Part shown: positions 51,195 to 62,850 of the stretch, piece by piece | Position numbering within the stretch: position 1 is the first letter of the stretch | How the letters are laid out: every line of letters begins with the position of its first letter | Origin: Phymorhynchus buccinoides | Lineage: Eukaryota > Mollusca > Gastropoda > Neogastropoda > Raphitomidae | Length of the DNA: 64,000 nucleotides | Assembly (NCBI GenBank): GCA_017654935.2 | Contig: CM065691.1 | Location: 27,230,437 to 27,294,436 of the forward strand | Direction of reading: 5' to 3' | Position numbers and translations under genes: made by a program | The notes under the pieces: model-generated | The model's input: the letters and a program-made list of their open reading frames with translations, nothing else | Databases searched by the model: none | Told to the model about the DNA's origin: nothing

Positions 51195-51504
51195 TACTCA
51201 CTTTGCTCTGATTTTCTATAAATCAAACCGTCAAAACGGCGATTCCTCCTTGGCGGAACAACAAAGGAAATAGCTCCTTTTTTTTTTTTTGCTTCACTAC
51301 AAAAAAAGAAAACGCTTCAACTACAATGAGTGACCTCCACCCACCCCATCCAAAATAGCTTCTCTCTCCGGCAACTCCGCCAAGGAGGAATCGCCGTTTT
51401 GACGGTTTCTAGGAAAGCAGAGCAAAGTGTTTTCCGATCCTTGAAAAGGCTGTCTTTCTGATGATCTCGACGTGTTTCTTACAAAAACTCATCCGTCAGG
51501 GTTG
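51195..51504. mobile_element. MITE family C (copy 3, left-truncated, shortened interior)
   Basis: Starts inside the left arm (TACTCACTTTGCTCTG), has both CTCCTTGGCGGA and TCCGCCAAGGAGG subterminal blocks, and ends CATCCGTCAGGGTT without the last bases. Confidence 0.85.
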
Positions 51505-51514
51505 ACAAATTAAC

Positions 51515-51633
51515 AAAATATCTCTATTTCCCCATGGCAACACAGTGTTAGGCCACTCTTAAAGGTCTGTATACACGTTAACAATATTCACAAATTATCT
51601 CTATTTCCCCACAGCAACACAGGCCACTAATTA
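51515..51633. mobile_element. MITE family B relative (left part, split by insertion)
   Basis: CTATTTCCCCATGGCAACAC, then TTAAAGGTCTGTATACACG and a second CTATTTCCCCACAGCAAC. The sequence is interrupted at 51633 by the 1339-bp TIR element, and family B motifs resume at 52973. Confidence 0.7.
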
Positions 51634-52972
51634 GGGGAAAGAGGGGTAAAAAGCGCATCCTACCGGGGTAAGAAGCCCATGGGCGGGTAAGAAGCCCACC
51701 CCAATTATCTCATGAAATGAAGCAAATTTCAGTTAAATTTTGCCCATGTTCCTTTGCACGTCTTTTAAAATACCTCATATTTAAGTTTCATGATGATGTG
51801 GTCAATAATATGAGTTTTTGAATATTTGTTGACGTTCTTTTTTTCATTTTTTTTCATTTTCTGTCCTTGGAAAAGTTAAATAAAAAATCAACAACAGCAA
51901 ACTACCTCCATATTTTTATATTTATACAAAGCTTATTCTATGGGCTTTTGAACGATACTTTTCTTTTTTAACAACACTGTGATTGTCAGCTACACAGACT
52001 GAAATGAATTAGCTGACTGTGACGGGGGAAAACGCCCACGGGAAAGAAGCCCATGCGCGTTTTGCACGCCTATAATTGTAGGTGATGGTCATCTTTTTTA
52101 TTGCCACATATCCTGACAAACGTTGTATTTAAGTTTTTAAATGATTAGCGAACACGTTCTGCAATGTTCAAAGGTGCCTATCAGCACAAGCATTATACAT
52201 TAAGATCAATTATATGACAGTTTCAGCTTTGAATTTAAGTGAAAATCTTATTCCGCGCACTGCTTCATCCATTCACAACCGATTTAATCTTCCATTGTCG
52301 AATGTATAAATATATAAAATGTTTCCTCATCGTATGACGGTTCCTTGGTACAATGGTATAATGCGTGCCTCGTAATGTTGCAGCATGTTGGATCTGTGAG
52401 TTCGATACATTTTTTTTAATTTTAAGTTTTGTGAGTGTACGTTCCTTTTTCATTTTGGTGGGTTTTTTTTAATGTAAGTGTATAATAATTGCAAATCCGA
52501 TCCAGTTTTTGTATTCTAAATATCTTGAACTGATGCAGACTATTTAACTTAGTAGGCCTACAACAGGGATTGAAGAATACACACTGTGTCAAAACGGCAA
52601 CACGCGTAGAACTTCGTTGTTTCAGTCGAGACAAAATGGCGTCGATGGTAGGGCCTAGCATGGCGCGTTGGGAGAGTGACGGTGACTTTTCAACTTAGAG
52701 AGGGGGGGGGGGGGGTGCGCTTTTTACCCGACCTGGGGTGCGCGTATTCCCGACTACGGGGCAAAAAGCGCACCTGTAATATGTTTGCAAAGAAAAAGCA
52801 TTTTCTATCAAAATCCTTTGTTTTTTTCGCCTAAAAATTCATGGATGTATAGAATAACTATTCCTGCATATTTTGCAATGTTTCAGAGGCTTCCTGTGCA
52901 CGAAATAAGCAAATTATCCAACTCATAAGGCCTATCCTGAGACATCCATGCGCTTTTTACCCCGTCTTCCCC
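51634..52972. mobile_element. 1339-bp non-autonomous TIR transposon with TA flanks
   Basis: The left end GGGGAAAGAGGGGTAAAAAG and right end CTTTTTACCCCGTCTTCCCC are inverted over about 25 bp, continuing as GCGCAT on both sides. TA is present immediately outside each end (51632-51633, 52973-52974). Sub-terminal clusters repeat GGGTAAGAAGCCCA (left, and at about 52023) and GCGCTTTTTACCCG (right, about 52716), i.e. the terminal motif is iterated in both orientations. No transposase is encoded; minus frames of 62 and 79 codons have no domain. It sits inside family B sequence, so it is the younger insertion. Confidence 0.8.
52338..52412 (+). tRNA. degenerate tRNA-like sequence (possible Pol III unit)
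   Basis: A TGGTACAATGGTATAATGC box A-like stretch, a CTCGTAA string resembling an anticodon loop (CGU), and GAGTTCGATAC like box B are followed by an eight-T run that could end Pol III transcription. The stems pair poorly, so it is more likely a tRNA pseudogene or SINE head than a working tRNA. It lies inside the 1339-bp TIR element. Confidence 0.3.
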
Positions 52973-53356
52973 TATATGTGTACACGTCAACATTAATCAC
53001 GAGGTAATTATATTTCCCCATGGCAATACAGTGATTGCCCACTCTTAATATGACTTACAGCTGTGTTGCCATGGGGAAATAGAAATATCTTGTGAATAGT
53101 GTTAACGAGTACACACACCTTTACAACTCACTGTGTTGCCATGGGGAAATAGTGATATTTTGTGGATATTCTAACGTGTACACAGACATTAATATGACTT
53201 ACAACTCACGGTGTTGCCAAGGGGAAATAGTGATATTTTGTGAATAATGTTAAACGTGTACAGAGACCTTAATATGACTTACAACTCACTGTACGTGTCG
53301 CCATGGGGAAATAGTGATATTTTGTCAATATTGTGGACGTGTACACAGACCTTTAA
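52973..53356. mobile_element. family B MITE plus tandem half-copies
   Basis: A full palindromic unit (TGTACACGTCAACATT ... TTGCCATGGGGAAATAG ... AACGAGTACACAC) is followed by three more copies of only the right half, at spacings of about 70-85 bp. Each reads ACTCACTGTGTTGCC-like, GGGGAAATAGTGATATTTTG and GTGTACA(C/G)AGAC. Confidence 0.8.
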
Positions 53357-54248
<892 letters not shown>

Positions 54249-54252
<4 letters not shown>

Positions 54253-54794
54253 AATTCAAAATATTCTTCTTCCTCTTTTATTGTTCAGCTCTCATTCCGT
54301 TAGTCCTCTGGTTCATCCATCCCTTGCCTTCTACCCCTCTTACATCTCTGTTCAACAACCACATACGTAAACTACACAATCAAACAAAAGTGCTGTAAAT
54401 AGCAACAATTGAACAGAGTAGTGCGTTCACCTTCAGTCTGCAAAAAAAAAGAATATCGATGACAGTGGTAACTGCTAAACTGTGGCATTACTTGGATTTT
54501 TTTAGTGTAAACAGTTTCCCCGCCTTCTGGAAGTTCTGCCCACAGTAACGTCCTTCAATGTATCACTCTCTTTGACTCTGCCTTTGCCTTATTTACTGCC
54601 GTCTGTATATTTTGTTCTTCCATTCTTCTGCCTTGTTCTGTTCTTCTTCTGCGTTCCCAGGCCATAAGGCCATAATGGGTAAGGTAGATGTGTGTCCGGT
54701 TTTCAGTTTCCACTGGTCTCCCCGCTGCGGACAGCCAACACATTCCGATTTCGGAGGAGCTCAAAGATTGGAAGATTTTTTTTTTTAAAAAAAG
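54249..54794. other. anonymous DNA
   Basis: No gene or family recognised. Confidence 0.4.
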
Positions 54795-55030
54795 GCAGGA
54801 GAATGGGCCAATAAGTCAGAAGGATAGCAGATGATAGAAAGCAAAGGGAAAAGGCAGAGTCAAAGAGAGTGAAAGACAAGAGGAAGCTACAAGCACAGAA
54901 CTTCCAGAAGGTGAGGAACTATTTTTACAAAAGTCCCCCCCCCCGGTATCCCCACGGGGAGAGACTCGTGGAGGGGGCGGGGGCGTCCAGCTCCCCGTAT
55001 GGAGGCACGAGGCATCCACCCACTGCCCCA
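54795..55030 (+). repeat. family A fragment (3' block)
   Basis: GGAGAATGGGCCAATAAGTC, AGAGTCAAAGAGAGTGA, CTTCCAGAAGGTGAGG and CCCGGTATCCCCACGGG match the last third of 5276-5965. Confidence 0.8.
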
Positions 55031-55198
55031 CCTTGTTTTATAATTTTTTTGTACCTTAAGTCTTTGCAGTGTATGGCATGCTACATTTTGTTACATCTGG
55101 CGGCTAGGTAGTAGTGAAAAACGTCGAAGAGCCATACTGTTCTGTTTGAAATGGGATTAAACGAAAAAACACAGATACTTCTTTAAGCAATTGCATGG

Positions 55199-55351
55199 AA
55201 ATTCTTGAGCTTATGTATTTCACTGACGTTTCATTAACATATGAAAGGTATGAAAAACCCTCACTCTTTATTAATGTAAATTATATGCATGCATAGATTA
55301 ACAATCCTCCCGTATCTTCCTACACGCACACCCACAAACCCCCTTAAACGG
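55199..55351 (+). repeat. inverted repeat pair 1, left arm
   Basis: AATTC...TATGTATTTCACTGACG and then TTAATGTAAATTATATGC, CCTCCCGTATCTTCC and CACACCCACAAACCCCC are reverse-complemented at 56729-56899. The right arm carries about 15-20 extra bases near its centre. Confidence 0.9.
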
Positions 55352-56024
55352 AAATTCTTGAAAGGTATGAAAAAAGGCTTTAAAAAATCCGACGGGGAAA
55401 AATGAAAGGAGGAAGAAAGCAAACAGAAAAAAATAGGAAAAAGAAAAGAGAAACAGTAAAACAAAACAAAAAAGAAGACAAGTTGCTGAACTTAATACTA
55501 CAATAACACGAAAGCAAAACCCCATTCCAGTTGCATGTTACTGTACTGAGGCCAAAAATAAATAAAAGAAGAGACCCGAAACAAGAAAACAAAAACAGCC
55601 CCCAAAACATATTTCTTGGGCTCTGTTTTCTTGCCTCGATGAGAAGTCTTGGGATTTATTACCGAAAAGTCCTTTTGTGTCAAAGACGTTGAGAAACTGT
55701 CTATAGCGTTGTGTTACCTTTGTTGACACTGTGTGAATGAGACTAATGAGAACAATGGCTGGTTTCTATTCCCTGCATCGCGACTCGACCAAAGTTAACG
55801 TTCTACAGCGTTACTGTGTAGTTTCACCACATGCATCGCTTGAGAACATTAGTATTGTTTTTCATTTTGACAATGCAATGGCCATTAATAAGATTGTTCA
55901 GATTTGTTTTGTGTTGGGTTATGTCTGGTGCTGTACATTCAAAACCAGTTAAGCTTTTAACATGTGTGTCATTAGGTTTGGTGTCTATTTCACTCAACTA
56001 GAGTTAACACAATTAACTCCTGTG
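55352..56024. other. anonymous DNA
   Basis: Purine-rich at 55370-55480. No gene recognised. Confidence 0.4.
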
Positions 56025-56276
56025 GCGGCACGGATTGTCTCCGCTGCACGGATTGTGGGAGACAATACGTGCCGCCTAGACGGCACGGATTGTCTCCGCT
56101 GCACGGATTGTCCACCTGTGTCCCTTACAGCACGGATTATCTCCAGTGCTAGCTTTCTTTCTCTTATTTTTCTGTCACTTTCTCTTTGTCACTGTCTCTC
56201 TCTGTCTTTCTCTGTCCCTCTGTTTCTGTTTCTCCATGCAAGCGTGCCTGCGTGAGTGTGCGTACACGCGCATGTG
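56025..56276 (+). repeat. inverted repeat pair 2, left arm
   Basis: A cluster of CACGGATTGTCTCC motifs in both orientations, then GCTAGCTTTCTTTCTCTT and TCTCCATGCAAGCGTGCC, is reverse-complemented at 57691-57970 with high identity over about 250 bp. The CACGGATTG/GAGACAATACGTGCC units can also fold within each arm. Confidence 0.92.
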
Positions 56277-56286
56277 TGTGTGTGTC

Positions 56287-56378
<92 letters not shown>
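56277..56378. repeat. (GT)n microsatellite
   Basis: About 100 bp of GT, starting where the left arm of inverted pair 2 ends; the right arm has only a short ACACAC remnant at the matching position. Confidence 0.95.
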
Positions 56379-56397
56379 CGTTCGTTATTTAATTTAA

Positions 56398-56633
56398 CCC
56401 TTTCACGCCAATGTCGCATTTTAGCACCACAATGGTTTAACACCCATGTCACTAAAAGGCATCACATCAGGGCCTGTTATCCAAGACCCTATTTTCTTAA
56501 TTTTGGGAGGTAAGGATAGGCCTAATGTAATATATGTCACAGAGGAATTCGCAATATTGCAGATATTTTATTTTCTCTACCCAGTTAAGTGTAATGGTAT
56601 TTTGGGGCTAAAAAATGGCTGGCGGCGAAAGGG
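56398..56633. mobile_element. piggyBac-like MITE, family G (copy 2)
   Basis: TTAA at 56394-56397 and 56634-56637 flank 236 bp with ends CCCTTTCACGCCA and TGGCGGCGAAAGGG. The interior AAGGCATCA...CCAAGACCCTATTT is shared with 19470-19655. Confidence 0.85.
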
Positions 56634-56728
56634 TTAACGTCTTTCCACCTTACAGTGATCTTAGACAACAACAACAACATCAACAACAAATAAAAATAAA
56701 ATGTATGTGTATGATTATGTGCAAATGT

Positions 56729-56899
56729 CCGTTTAAGGGGGTTTGTGGGTGTGCGTGTAGGAAGATACGGGAGGATTGTTAATCTATGCATGCATATAAT
56801 TTACATTAATAAATGGAGTGAGGGTATGTGTATCTGAGTACCTGTATGATTTAGACCCTATGTTAATGAAACGTCAGTGAAATACATAAACTTAGAATT
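56729..56899 (-). repeat. inverted repeat pair 1, right arm
   Basis: Reverse complement of 55199-55351. Spacer between arms is about 1.38 kb and contains the left arm of pair 2 and the family G MITE, so the two pairs interlock (order 1, 2, 1', 2'). Confidence 0.9.
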
Positions 56900-56983
56900 A
56901 CTTCTAAACATTTAAAGGTGAAAAAACAATAAATGAACAATGTTAAACTCCAAAAAAGGAAAATAAAATACTTAACAAGAACA

Positions 56984-57665
56984 TCAAAGCAAAGGTCCAA
57001 TTGGGCTCCTAATAAGTCCCCGAATAACTTCTAGAATTTTTGATTCATCACAAAGAATGTCTTGATAGGCTGTCATTGATGGTTTTGTGTCCGACAACCA
57101 AGCAGGTAAATAGTTTTTCATATGTTCACAAAGAAAAATCACATGGAAAGGTGTAATATGATGGCCACAAATGCAGGTTACATTTTTACCGAATTTAGTT
57201 TTCAGTGCATCAAGCCTTAATTTAAAAACTAAACTTTTTAGAATCCGCCCTTGATGAAGATTTTGTCCTGTTTTTAATCCATTAGCTTTTAAAAGAATGT
57301 TCCTTTTTTGTTCTTTTTTTTTATAGAGGGTAAGGTCTCAGTTTGTCTTCTAAACACAGAATCCCAGGATGCTTTTTCTAAAAGACTGTAATTTTCATGT
57401 AGCGATAAAGGAATATGAACTTTTGCTAAACTGTTTTCAGTGGCTGCGATATTTTTTGCTAACCGATCAACTCTTTCATTTGCAAATAATCCACAATGTG
57501 ATGGGACCCAACAAAAGTCAATAGAAGAACCACGCAAAGACAAAACATGAATTAAATGGTGAATTTCTGATATAAGTTCTCCTCTCACTCTTGTATGGGA
57601 ATATTTTAAGGCTTGTAAGACAGATTTTGAATCAACACAAAAGAATATCTGAAAGATGGAAAATG
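56984..57665 (-). pseudogene. 5'-truncated non-LTR retrotransposon end: RNase H and zinc knuckle
   Basis: The minus strand encodes CVDSKSVLQALKYS and IDFCWVPSHCGLFANERVDR, matching RNase H motifs around the third and fourth acidic residues. After a frameshift in a T-rich run near 57305-57320, the other frame continues ANGLKTGQNLHQGRILKSLV, then NVTCICGHHITPFHVIFLC, a C-x-C-x-H-type zinc motif found after RNase H in I-like elements, and stops at 56984. It lacks endonuclease and RT. The 5' break near 57665 lies beside the right arm of inverted pair 2. The protein would have degraded the RNA strand in RNA/DNA hybrids; this copy is dead. Confidence 0.85.
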
Positions 57666-57690
57666 GAAAACTAAGAAGATAATTTAATAC

Positions 57691-57970
57691 ACACACATAT
57701 GTGCGTGTACGCACACTCACGCAGGCACGCTTGCATGGAGAAACAGAAACAGAGGGACAGAGAAAGACAGAGAGAGACAGTGACAAAGAGAAAGTGACAG
57801 AAAAAGAAGAGAAAGAAAGCTAGCACTGGAGACAATCCGTGCTGTAAGGGTTGACACAGGTGGACAATCCGTGCACCGGAGACAATCCGTGCCGTCTAGG
57901 CGGCACGTATTGTCTCCCTGCACGGATTGTCTCGGAGACAATTTGTGCAGCGGAGACAATCCGTGCCGCC
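57691..57970 (-). repeat. inverted repeat pair 2, right arm
   Basis: Reverse complement of 56025-56276. It carries an additional block of GAGACAATCCGTG/CACGGATTG units near its outer end. Confidence 0.92.
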
Positions 57971-58912
57971 CAACTCCCACCAACCTTAAGAATATAACAA
58001 AAAACACCCACTTACTGTTGATCTGAGAATAGACGATTTTTGGAGAGAAAAAACTAGGGGAGAGCACTTCGTGAAAATTAGAGTTGATTACCTCAACTTA
58101 CTCGGTCAAAACGATAGCAACCATGGCAGCATGGCGTCGAAGCTTGAAACCGCAGGATGCGAGTCAGCGACTTGCAAACATTTTTTTATGGAAAAATGAA
58201 GGGCGGCCAGTATCCACAGACTGAGAGAACTTGCAAATTGTGACGTAAAAAATATAAATGACATCAAGTTTAGAACGACGCACGGTGTTCTAAGTGATGT
58301 AAGTCTACTCAAACACACGAGGCGAGAGCTGGGGATCTACCTGATGGTAGAGTAATTTCCCCTGTTTGACCAATTGAATGAGAGACTTAGTGCGATTTTT
58401 CTCACACCAGAGGGCATGACGCTCGTGTGGGGCTAATCCTCTCTATATTATTAGTTGGGGATAAAGAAAGAGAGAGAGACAGTGAGTGGTCCTACCATCA
58501 CTCTCTCTCTCACTACACCCAAGTAAGAAAATCGCGTGATAAGCCCCTAGTGCATTGACTGCCCTCTGGCGTGAAAAATATCGCCATAGGTTGACCATTA
58601 GGCAAGATCACTCCTACACACCATGAAATTACTCCCCTTAATTATTTCCGAACAATTCCTATTGGGCAACAGGCTGTACTTTTTGACTGTGTCATACGGA
58701 TCAAGACACGCCTTAGTCACTCGCAAGTGTAAAAAAATAATTGAGCGCAAAAATCTGGCATGTAACTATTGTATCTTATGACGATATTAAAAATAATAAA
58801 AACATAATTATAACTCCGTACTTTTTATGCACAGGTGTACAAGGAATTAGTGTCATATTGATGGAAAATCAAAGCACCGCTTAGTCTTTTGTGAAAGAAT
58901 AGGACTCTTTAA
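57971..58912. other. anonymous DNA with a small repeat fragment
   Basis: 58540-58573 resembles the element at 13963-14034. AGAGAGAGAC/CTCTCTCTCT inverted tracts lie at about 58468-58512. No gene. Confidence 0.4.
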
Positions 58913-59400
58913 AGGGACACCCTGACGGATGAGTTTTTGCAAGAAACACGTCGAGATCATCAGAAAGACAACCTTTTCAAGGATCAAAACACTCACTTTA
59001 CTCTGGTTTCCTAGACAAACCGTCAAATCGGCGATTCCTCCTTGGCGGAGTTGCCGGAGAGAGAAGCCATTTTGGACGGGGTGGGTGGAGGACACTCAGA
59101 GTGGTTGACGCTTTTTCTTCTTTGTAGTGCAGTAAAAAAAACATTGGAGCTATTTCCTTTGTTATGAGCGAAACTCCTTTTGGTAAACTGTACATTTCGT
59201 GTGGATTTGGTCTAAGCGACTCAGGCGGCCAATATAAAAGAGAAACTGAAATAATTTGACTTCCAGCACCTCCGCCTAGGAGGAATCGCCGATTTGACGG
59301 TTTGATTTCTAGGAAACCAGAGCAAAGTGAGTGTTGCGGTCTATGTAAAGGGTGTTTTCCTGGTGATCTCGACGTGTTTCTTGCACAAACTCATCCGTCA
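58913..59400. mobile_element. MITE family C (copy 4, right end missing about 14 bp)
   Basis: TTAA at 58909-58912, then AGGGACACCCTGACGG. The interior is inverted relative to copies 1-3 (GGACGGGGTGGGTGGAGG before the poly-A block). It ends CATCCGTCA and then loses the expected end. Confidence 0.85.
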
Positions 59401-59960
59401 TAAGTTGGAGACATTTATTAGGAGCGGCTCTTTGTGCTGCAACCCAAGGGATCGCTTGGCCTTTGGGGACCTTCCTCAATGCCAGCTGTCCTAACTTTTT
59501 TTCCCCGAGAGAGTGGAGTCGTTGTCCCCTAGGCAAGGCAGACAAGTTTTAGCCCATCCCTCCAGAATAGCCGCCGGCTGCCTCCTCTACCATCTGGGAA
59601 TCATTGTCGGAAACGACAGACTAGCATACGTTTTCAGGGGAAGTAAGAAGCGACATTCGAGGCTTGAGTGTCGGAAAGTCCAGCACAATGATCCCCCTTT
59701 ATCCAGTGTGGTTTCGTGTTTCGGCCTCCTCGGGACATAGTTGAAACAGGAGAAATCGCTACAAATTTTTATTCTGATCCCAAGTTTTGTTGTATCTCGT
59801 ATGTCAAGACAAAGTCGAAACCCCGCAGAGAATGTGGCTAGCGCTTCATCATTGGCAGGCAATGTCACTTTGAATCCACTAAAACACTCATGTTCGCCTT
59901 TGGCAGTGAGAAGACTAGAATGCTTTGGCCGCGATTTTCTGTTGTAAAGGTTTTAATTCA
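59401..59960. other. GC-richer block, coding potential on both strands
   Basis: Plus 59513-59740 and minus 59587-59868 have frames of 75 and 93 codons with balanced composition. On the minus strand CCTAATAAATGTC at about 59420 could be a polyadenylation signal. No domain is recognisable and the two strands conflict, so I assign no gene. Confidence 0.3.
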
Positions 59961-60303
59961 GAATTGTGCGCATGCTACACTAATCTGAATGCGTGCGTGA
60001 GTATGTGTATGTAGGCCTATGAACAAAGGTATTACTGTTTGCGTTCATGCACACGTTTGTGATGTTGGGCAACTCAAATACTGTTGGCTTCACAGCTATG
60101 CATCATGACTCGCTATGCAAAGTCTGAGTAAAATAAATGCAACAGATAAAAGAAATTGAAAGAATTTGAATTGGCTAAGTTGAAATAGGTCTATAATTGA
60201 ATTTTTTTTTTAAATGAAGAAAAAGAAAGAGAACGGCGAAAAAAGTTAGTTGTGTGTTTTGTAATGTGAAAGAATACACAGAACCAACGGGAAACAGAGG
60301 TGC
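59961..60303. other. anonymous AT-rich DNA
   Basis: No gene recognised. Confidence 0.4.
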
Positions 60304-60365
60304 ATGTGTGTGTGTGTGTGTGTGCTTGTGAGCGCGCGCGCGTGTGCAAACAAAGTATGTATATG

Positions 60366-60435
<70 letters not shown>

Positions 60436-60490
60436 TGTGCGTGTGCGTGTGCGTGCGTGCGTGTGTGTGCGCGTGCGTGCGTGTGCGTGT

Positions 60491-60533
<43 letters not shown>

Positions 60534-60534
60534 T
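60304..60534. repeat. (GT)n-(AT)n-(GT/GC)n compound microsatellite
   Basis: GT 60304-60325, AT about 60370-60396, then GT with GCGT blocks to 60534. Confidence 0.95.
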
Positions 60535-60801
60535 ATGGTGTTGGTGTTGGTAACGGTATGCCACAAAATGACACTGGACCCGTCGTGTCACTTGACTCCA
60601 GTTCTCGTCACTTCTCCATCTGTTTGCCGATGCACCTGTGGCTGCGTCTTCATTATCTGGGAAAGAAAGAACACCATATGTTGAATTAATCAATGGAATA
60701 TAATGGACAGCGTGCATGCAAACAACAACAACAACCAAAACACACACAAATAACGATCGCAATCTTGTGTTTGGGTGCAAATTGTTTGCATTGTATGCTT
60801 G

Positions 60802-60804
<3 letters not shown>

Positions 60805-60895
<91 letters not shown>
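60805..60895. repeat. (GA)n microsatellite
   Basis: About 90 bp of uninterrupted GA. Confidence 0.97.
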
Positions 60896-60900
<5 letters not shown>

Positions 60901-61066
60901 GGGTGACATATGAGGACAATGCAGATGATAGGGGATAAAATAGAAACGGTGGGTAAGGGTAGGAAGAGGAAAAGACAACGCTGAGGTCTTAAATCAACTG
61001 CTCCGTTCGGCTTGAAAGTTGTCAAGGCAAAAACCCACAAAGAAACCATCGTTTTGTTTATTTCAG

Positions 61067-61208
61067 GGACCCGAACGTTACACTGTATTGAATGAATGGA
61101 ATAACCGCAGTAATCAAATAACCTCTGTAATAAAACAGGTTTGGGTGGGTGTATCTTACAAGCGAGCTGCTCGCCCCACACACCTCTCACGGAGATATTA
61201 TAAAAAAG
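61067..61208 (+). CDS. possible internal exon (unrecognised)
   Basis: A TTTATTTCAG acceptor ends at 61066 and an AAAAAG/GTAAGA donor begins at 61209. The 142-bp interval has one open frame (phase 0 in, phase 1 out); the other two close early. The peptide begins GPERYTVLNEWNNRSNQITS and ends PTHLSRRYYKK; it is basic, of balanced composition, and belongs to no family I recognise. Both splice motifs are strong for an animal intron. A chance occurrence cannot be excluded because no partner exon is identified. Confidence 0.35.
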
Positions 61209-61660
61209 GTAAGAGGTCAATCAATAGCTAGCCCTTCCAAAACGTCGGTATCACTGGCTCCGTGAAGGCGAGTCTGACTATTGAGCTCGTACCCGCTTAA
61301 GGGCCGCTACCCGTCAAACGGAACATGATGGTAGGTGATTAATTGTGGTTGTACCCGACCCTCGCGTCCGCTGTCTATTCACCTGGGTATACTAAGAACG
61401 GGGCGTAGTCACCTTTATAACCTCGTCGCCTCGTGTTTCCAACCTCGGACCAACCGTTTGTCGGACCTTGGAGCTCAGGTTCATACCATTGTTGTACCGT
61501 CCGAGGAGGGTCGCAACGTCTTCACGCGCTTATCGCCCTTTGTACCGGAAGCCGTGGGTTTTGTTCACCTTCACCGCTTGGCCATTCTGGGTACGGTCAT
61601 ACTAACTACAAATGGATGTTTCCGGTGAAAGGGGAGATCAGTTGGTTTTGACAAGTAACG
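61209..61660. other. GC-rich unrecognised block
   Basis: About 450 bp of CpG-containing DNA with two overlapping plus frames (61335-61628 and 61433-61651) and no simple repeats, unlike the flanks. No domain, TIR or second copy was found. Confidence 0.35.
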
Positions 61661-62294
61661 ACCTTTCAAGGAAGAAACTTCAGAAATGCCGATAAAAAAG
61701 GAAGAGAAACACGGAAGGTAAAAAAAAAAGAACTAAACGAAGAATGGAAAAGAACGAGGGTAGAAAGGGGCAGGAAAGAATAAATAAAAAAAAGCCACGC
61801 AAAACGTAGAGAAGACCGTGGGTTCTCAACAAAAATGGCATCATTTCTGTTTAAAGTGCAGACTATGGGAAGCCTTTCACGATTGCGATAGTTAGCCTAT
61901 TTATAATTATTTTGAAAAAGAAATCAATGTATTATTTAAACCATTGGACATGTTATGCTCTTCAATGCAACTATCTTCTCATTCTTTATTACTTTTAGCA
62001 ACAAAATGTGCTATCAGTTTCTTCTCACCTAATCTGTATTCAAACACAAATATACTATAAATAAATTCAAATAAGCAGGTTCAGGCATTACGATCTTTTT
62101 TCTTCTTTTTGTAGCTGATGAGGAAAAGTAGACCTACATTGATTCGTTTCCCATCAACATTGTAAAAATTATCGAATTCGTTAAACTTCACAAATGAAAG
62201 GGGTCATCTAGATTATTTTTGTATTTTGTATTATTTCCACTACAGAGACATGTCCGTTCCAAATTACACAAATTCCAAATTACACAATAGCGTA
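61661..62294. other. anonymous AT-rich DNA
   Basis: No gene or repeat recognised. ATTACACAAATTCCAAATTA contains a short direct repeat near 62262. Confidence 0.4.
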
Positions 62295-62556
62295 TTCGGA
62301 TGAGACGATAAACCGAGGTCCCGTGTGCTCATGCACTCAGCACACGCTAAGCCCAGTGGCAACGAAAAAGTTGTCATTTGGTCCAAATTTACCCCCCTCC
62401 CTTCCTTCCTCATCAGTCACACAAAAATCGCATGCAAAAAAAAAACCCAAATTGATTTGTGCGCCTCTGGCTGCGACGCGCTCTCCAGGTGGGAGCAACC
62501 CGAATTTCACAGAGACGCCTCTGTGACTATAATGTACCTAACCTAACCTAACCTAT
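62295..62556 (+). mobile_element. SINE, 5'-truncated copy
   Basis: Begins at the conserved middle (CGGATGAGACGATAAACC) and ends with CTCTCCAGGTGGGAGCAACC, CAGAGACGCCTCTGTG and (CCTAA)n at 62537-62554. The tRNA head is missing. Confidence 0.85.
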
Positions 62557-62720
62557 CAATAAAGCAGCAGCAACATTTAAATAAGAGTACAACAAGCAAA
62601 AATGCTTAAGCGCTTATACACTGTACTCACTAAATGTTTAAGCTACACAGGATTGGCTGCTACACAAAAATGACACTAGCTGTGTAAAAGGAACAACAAT
62701 GAACACGCATGTGGAAACCC

Positions 62721-62751
62721 CGTGAAATTCGGGTTGCTCCCACCTGGAGAG
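62721..62751 (-). mobile_element. SINE 3' fragment
   Basis: GTGAAATTCGGGTTGCTCCC followed by ACCTGGAGAG, the reverse complement of the SINE tail only, about 165 bp from the plus-strand copy. Confidence 0.7.
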
Positions 62752-62809
62752 TGCATTGCCGCAGTGCAGTGCCACCCATTGTTTTTTTTTAATTTTTTAT
62801 TTTTATTTA

Positions 62810-62850
62810 AAAAAAAAAAAAAAAAAAAAAATGGGGGGGGGGGGGGGGAG
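62810..62850. repeat. A-run followed by G-run
   Basis: About 22 A then about 17 G with one T between. Confidence 0.9.

Noticed and set aside
52338..52412. Functional tRNA gene
   Set aside because: Box A and B-like motifs are present but acceptor and anticodon stems pair poorly; kept only as a low-confidence tRNA-like sequence.
57717..58067. 116-codon minus frame similar to the plus frame at 55962-56255
   Set aside because: The similarity reflects the inverted repeat pair; the peptide is mostly Ser/Leu-rich translation of pyrimidine tracts.
60175..60780. His-Thr-rich protein of about 200 codons
   Set aside because: Microsatellite translation; composition changes exactly at the tract boundaries.
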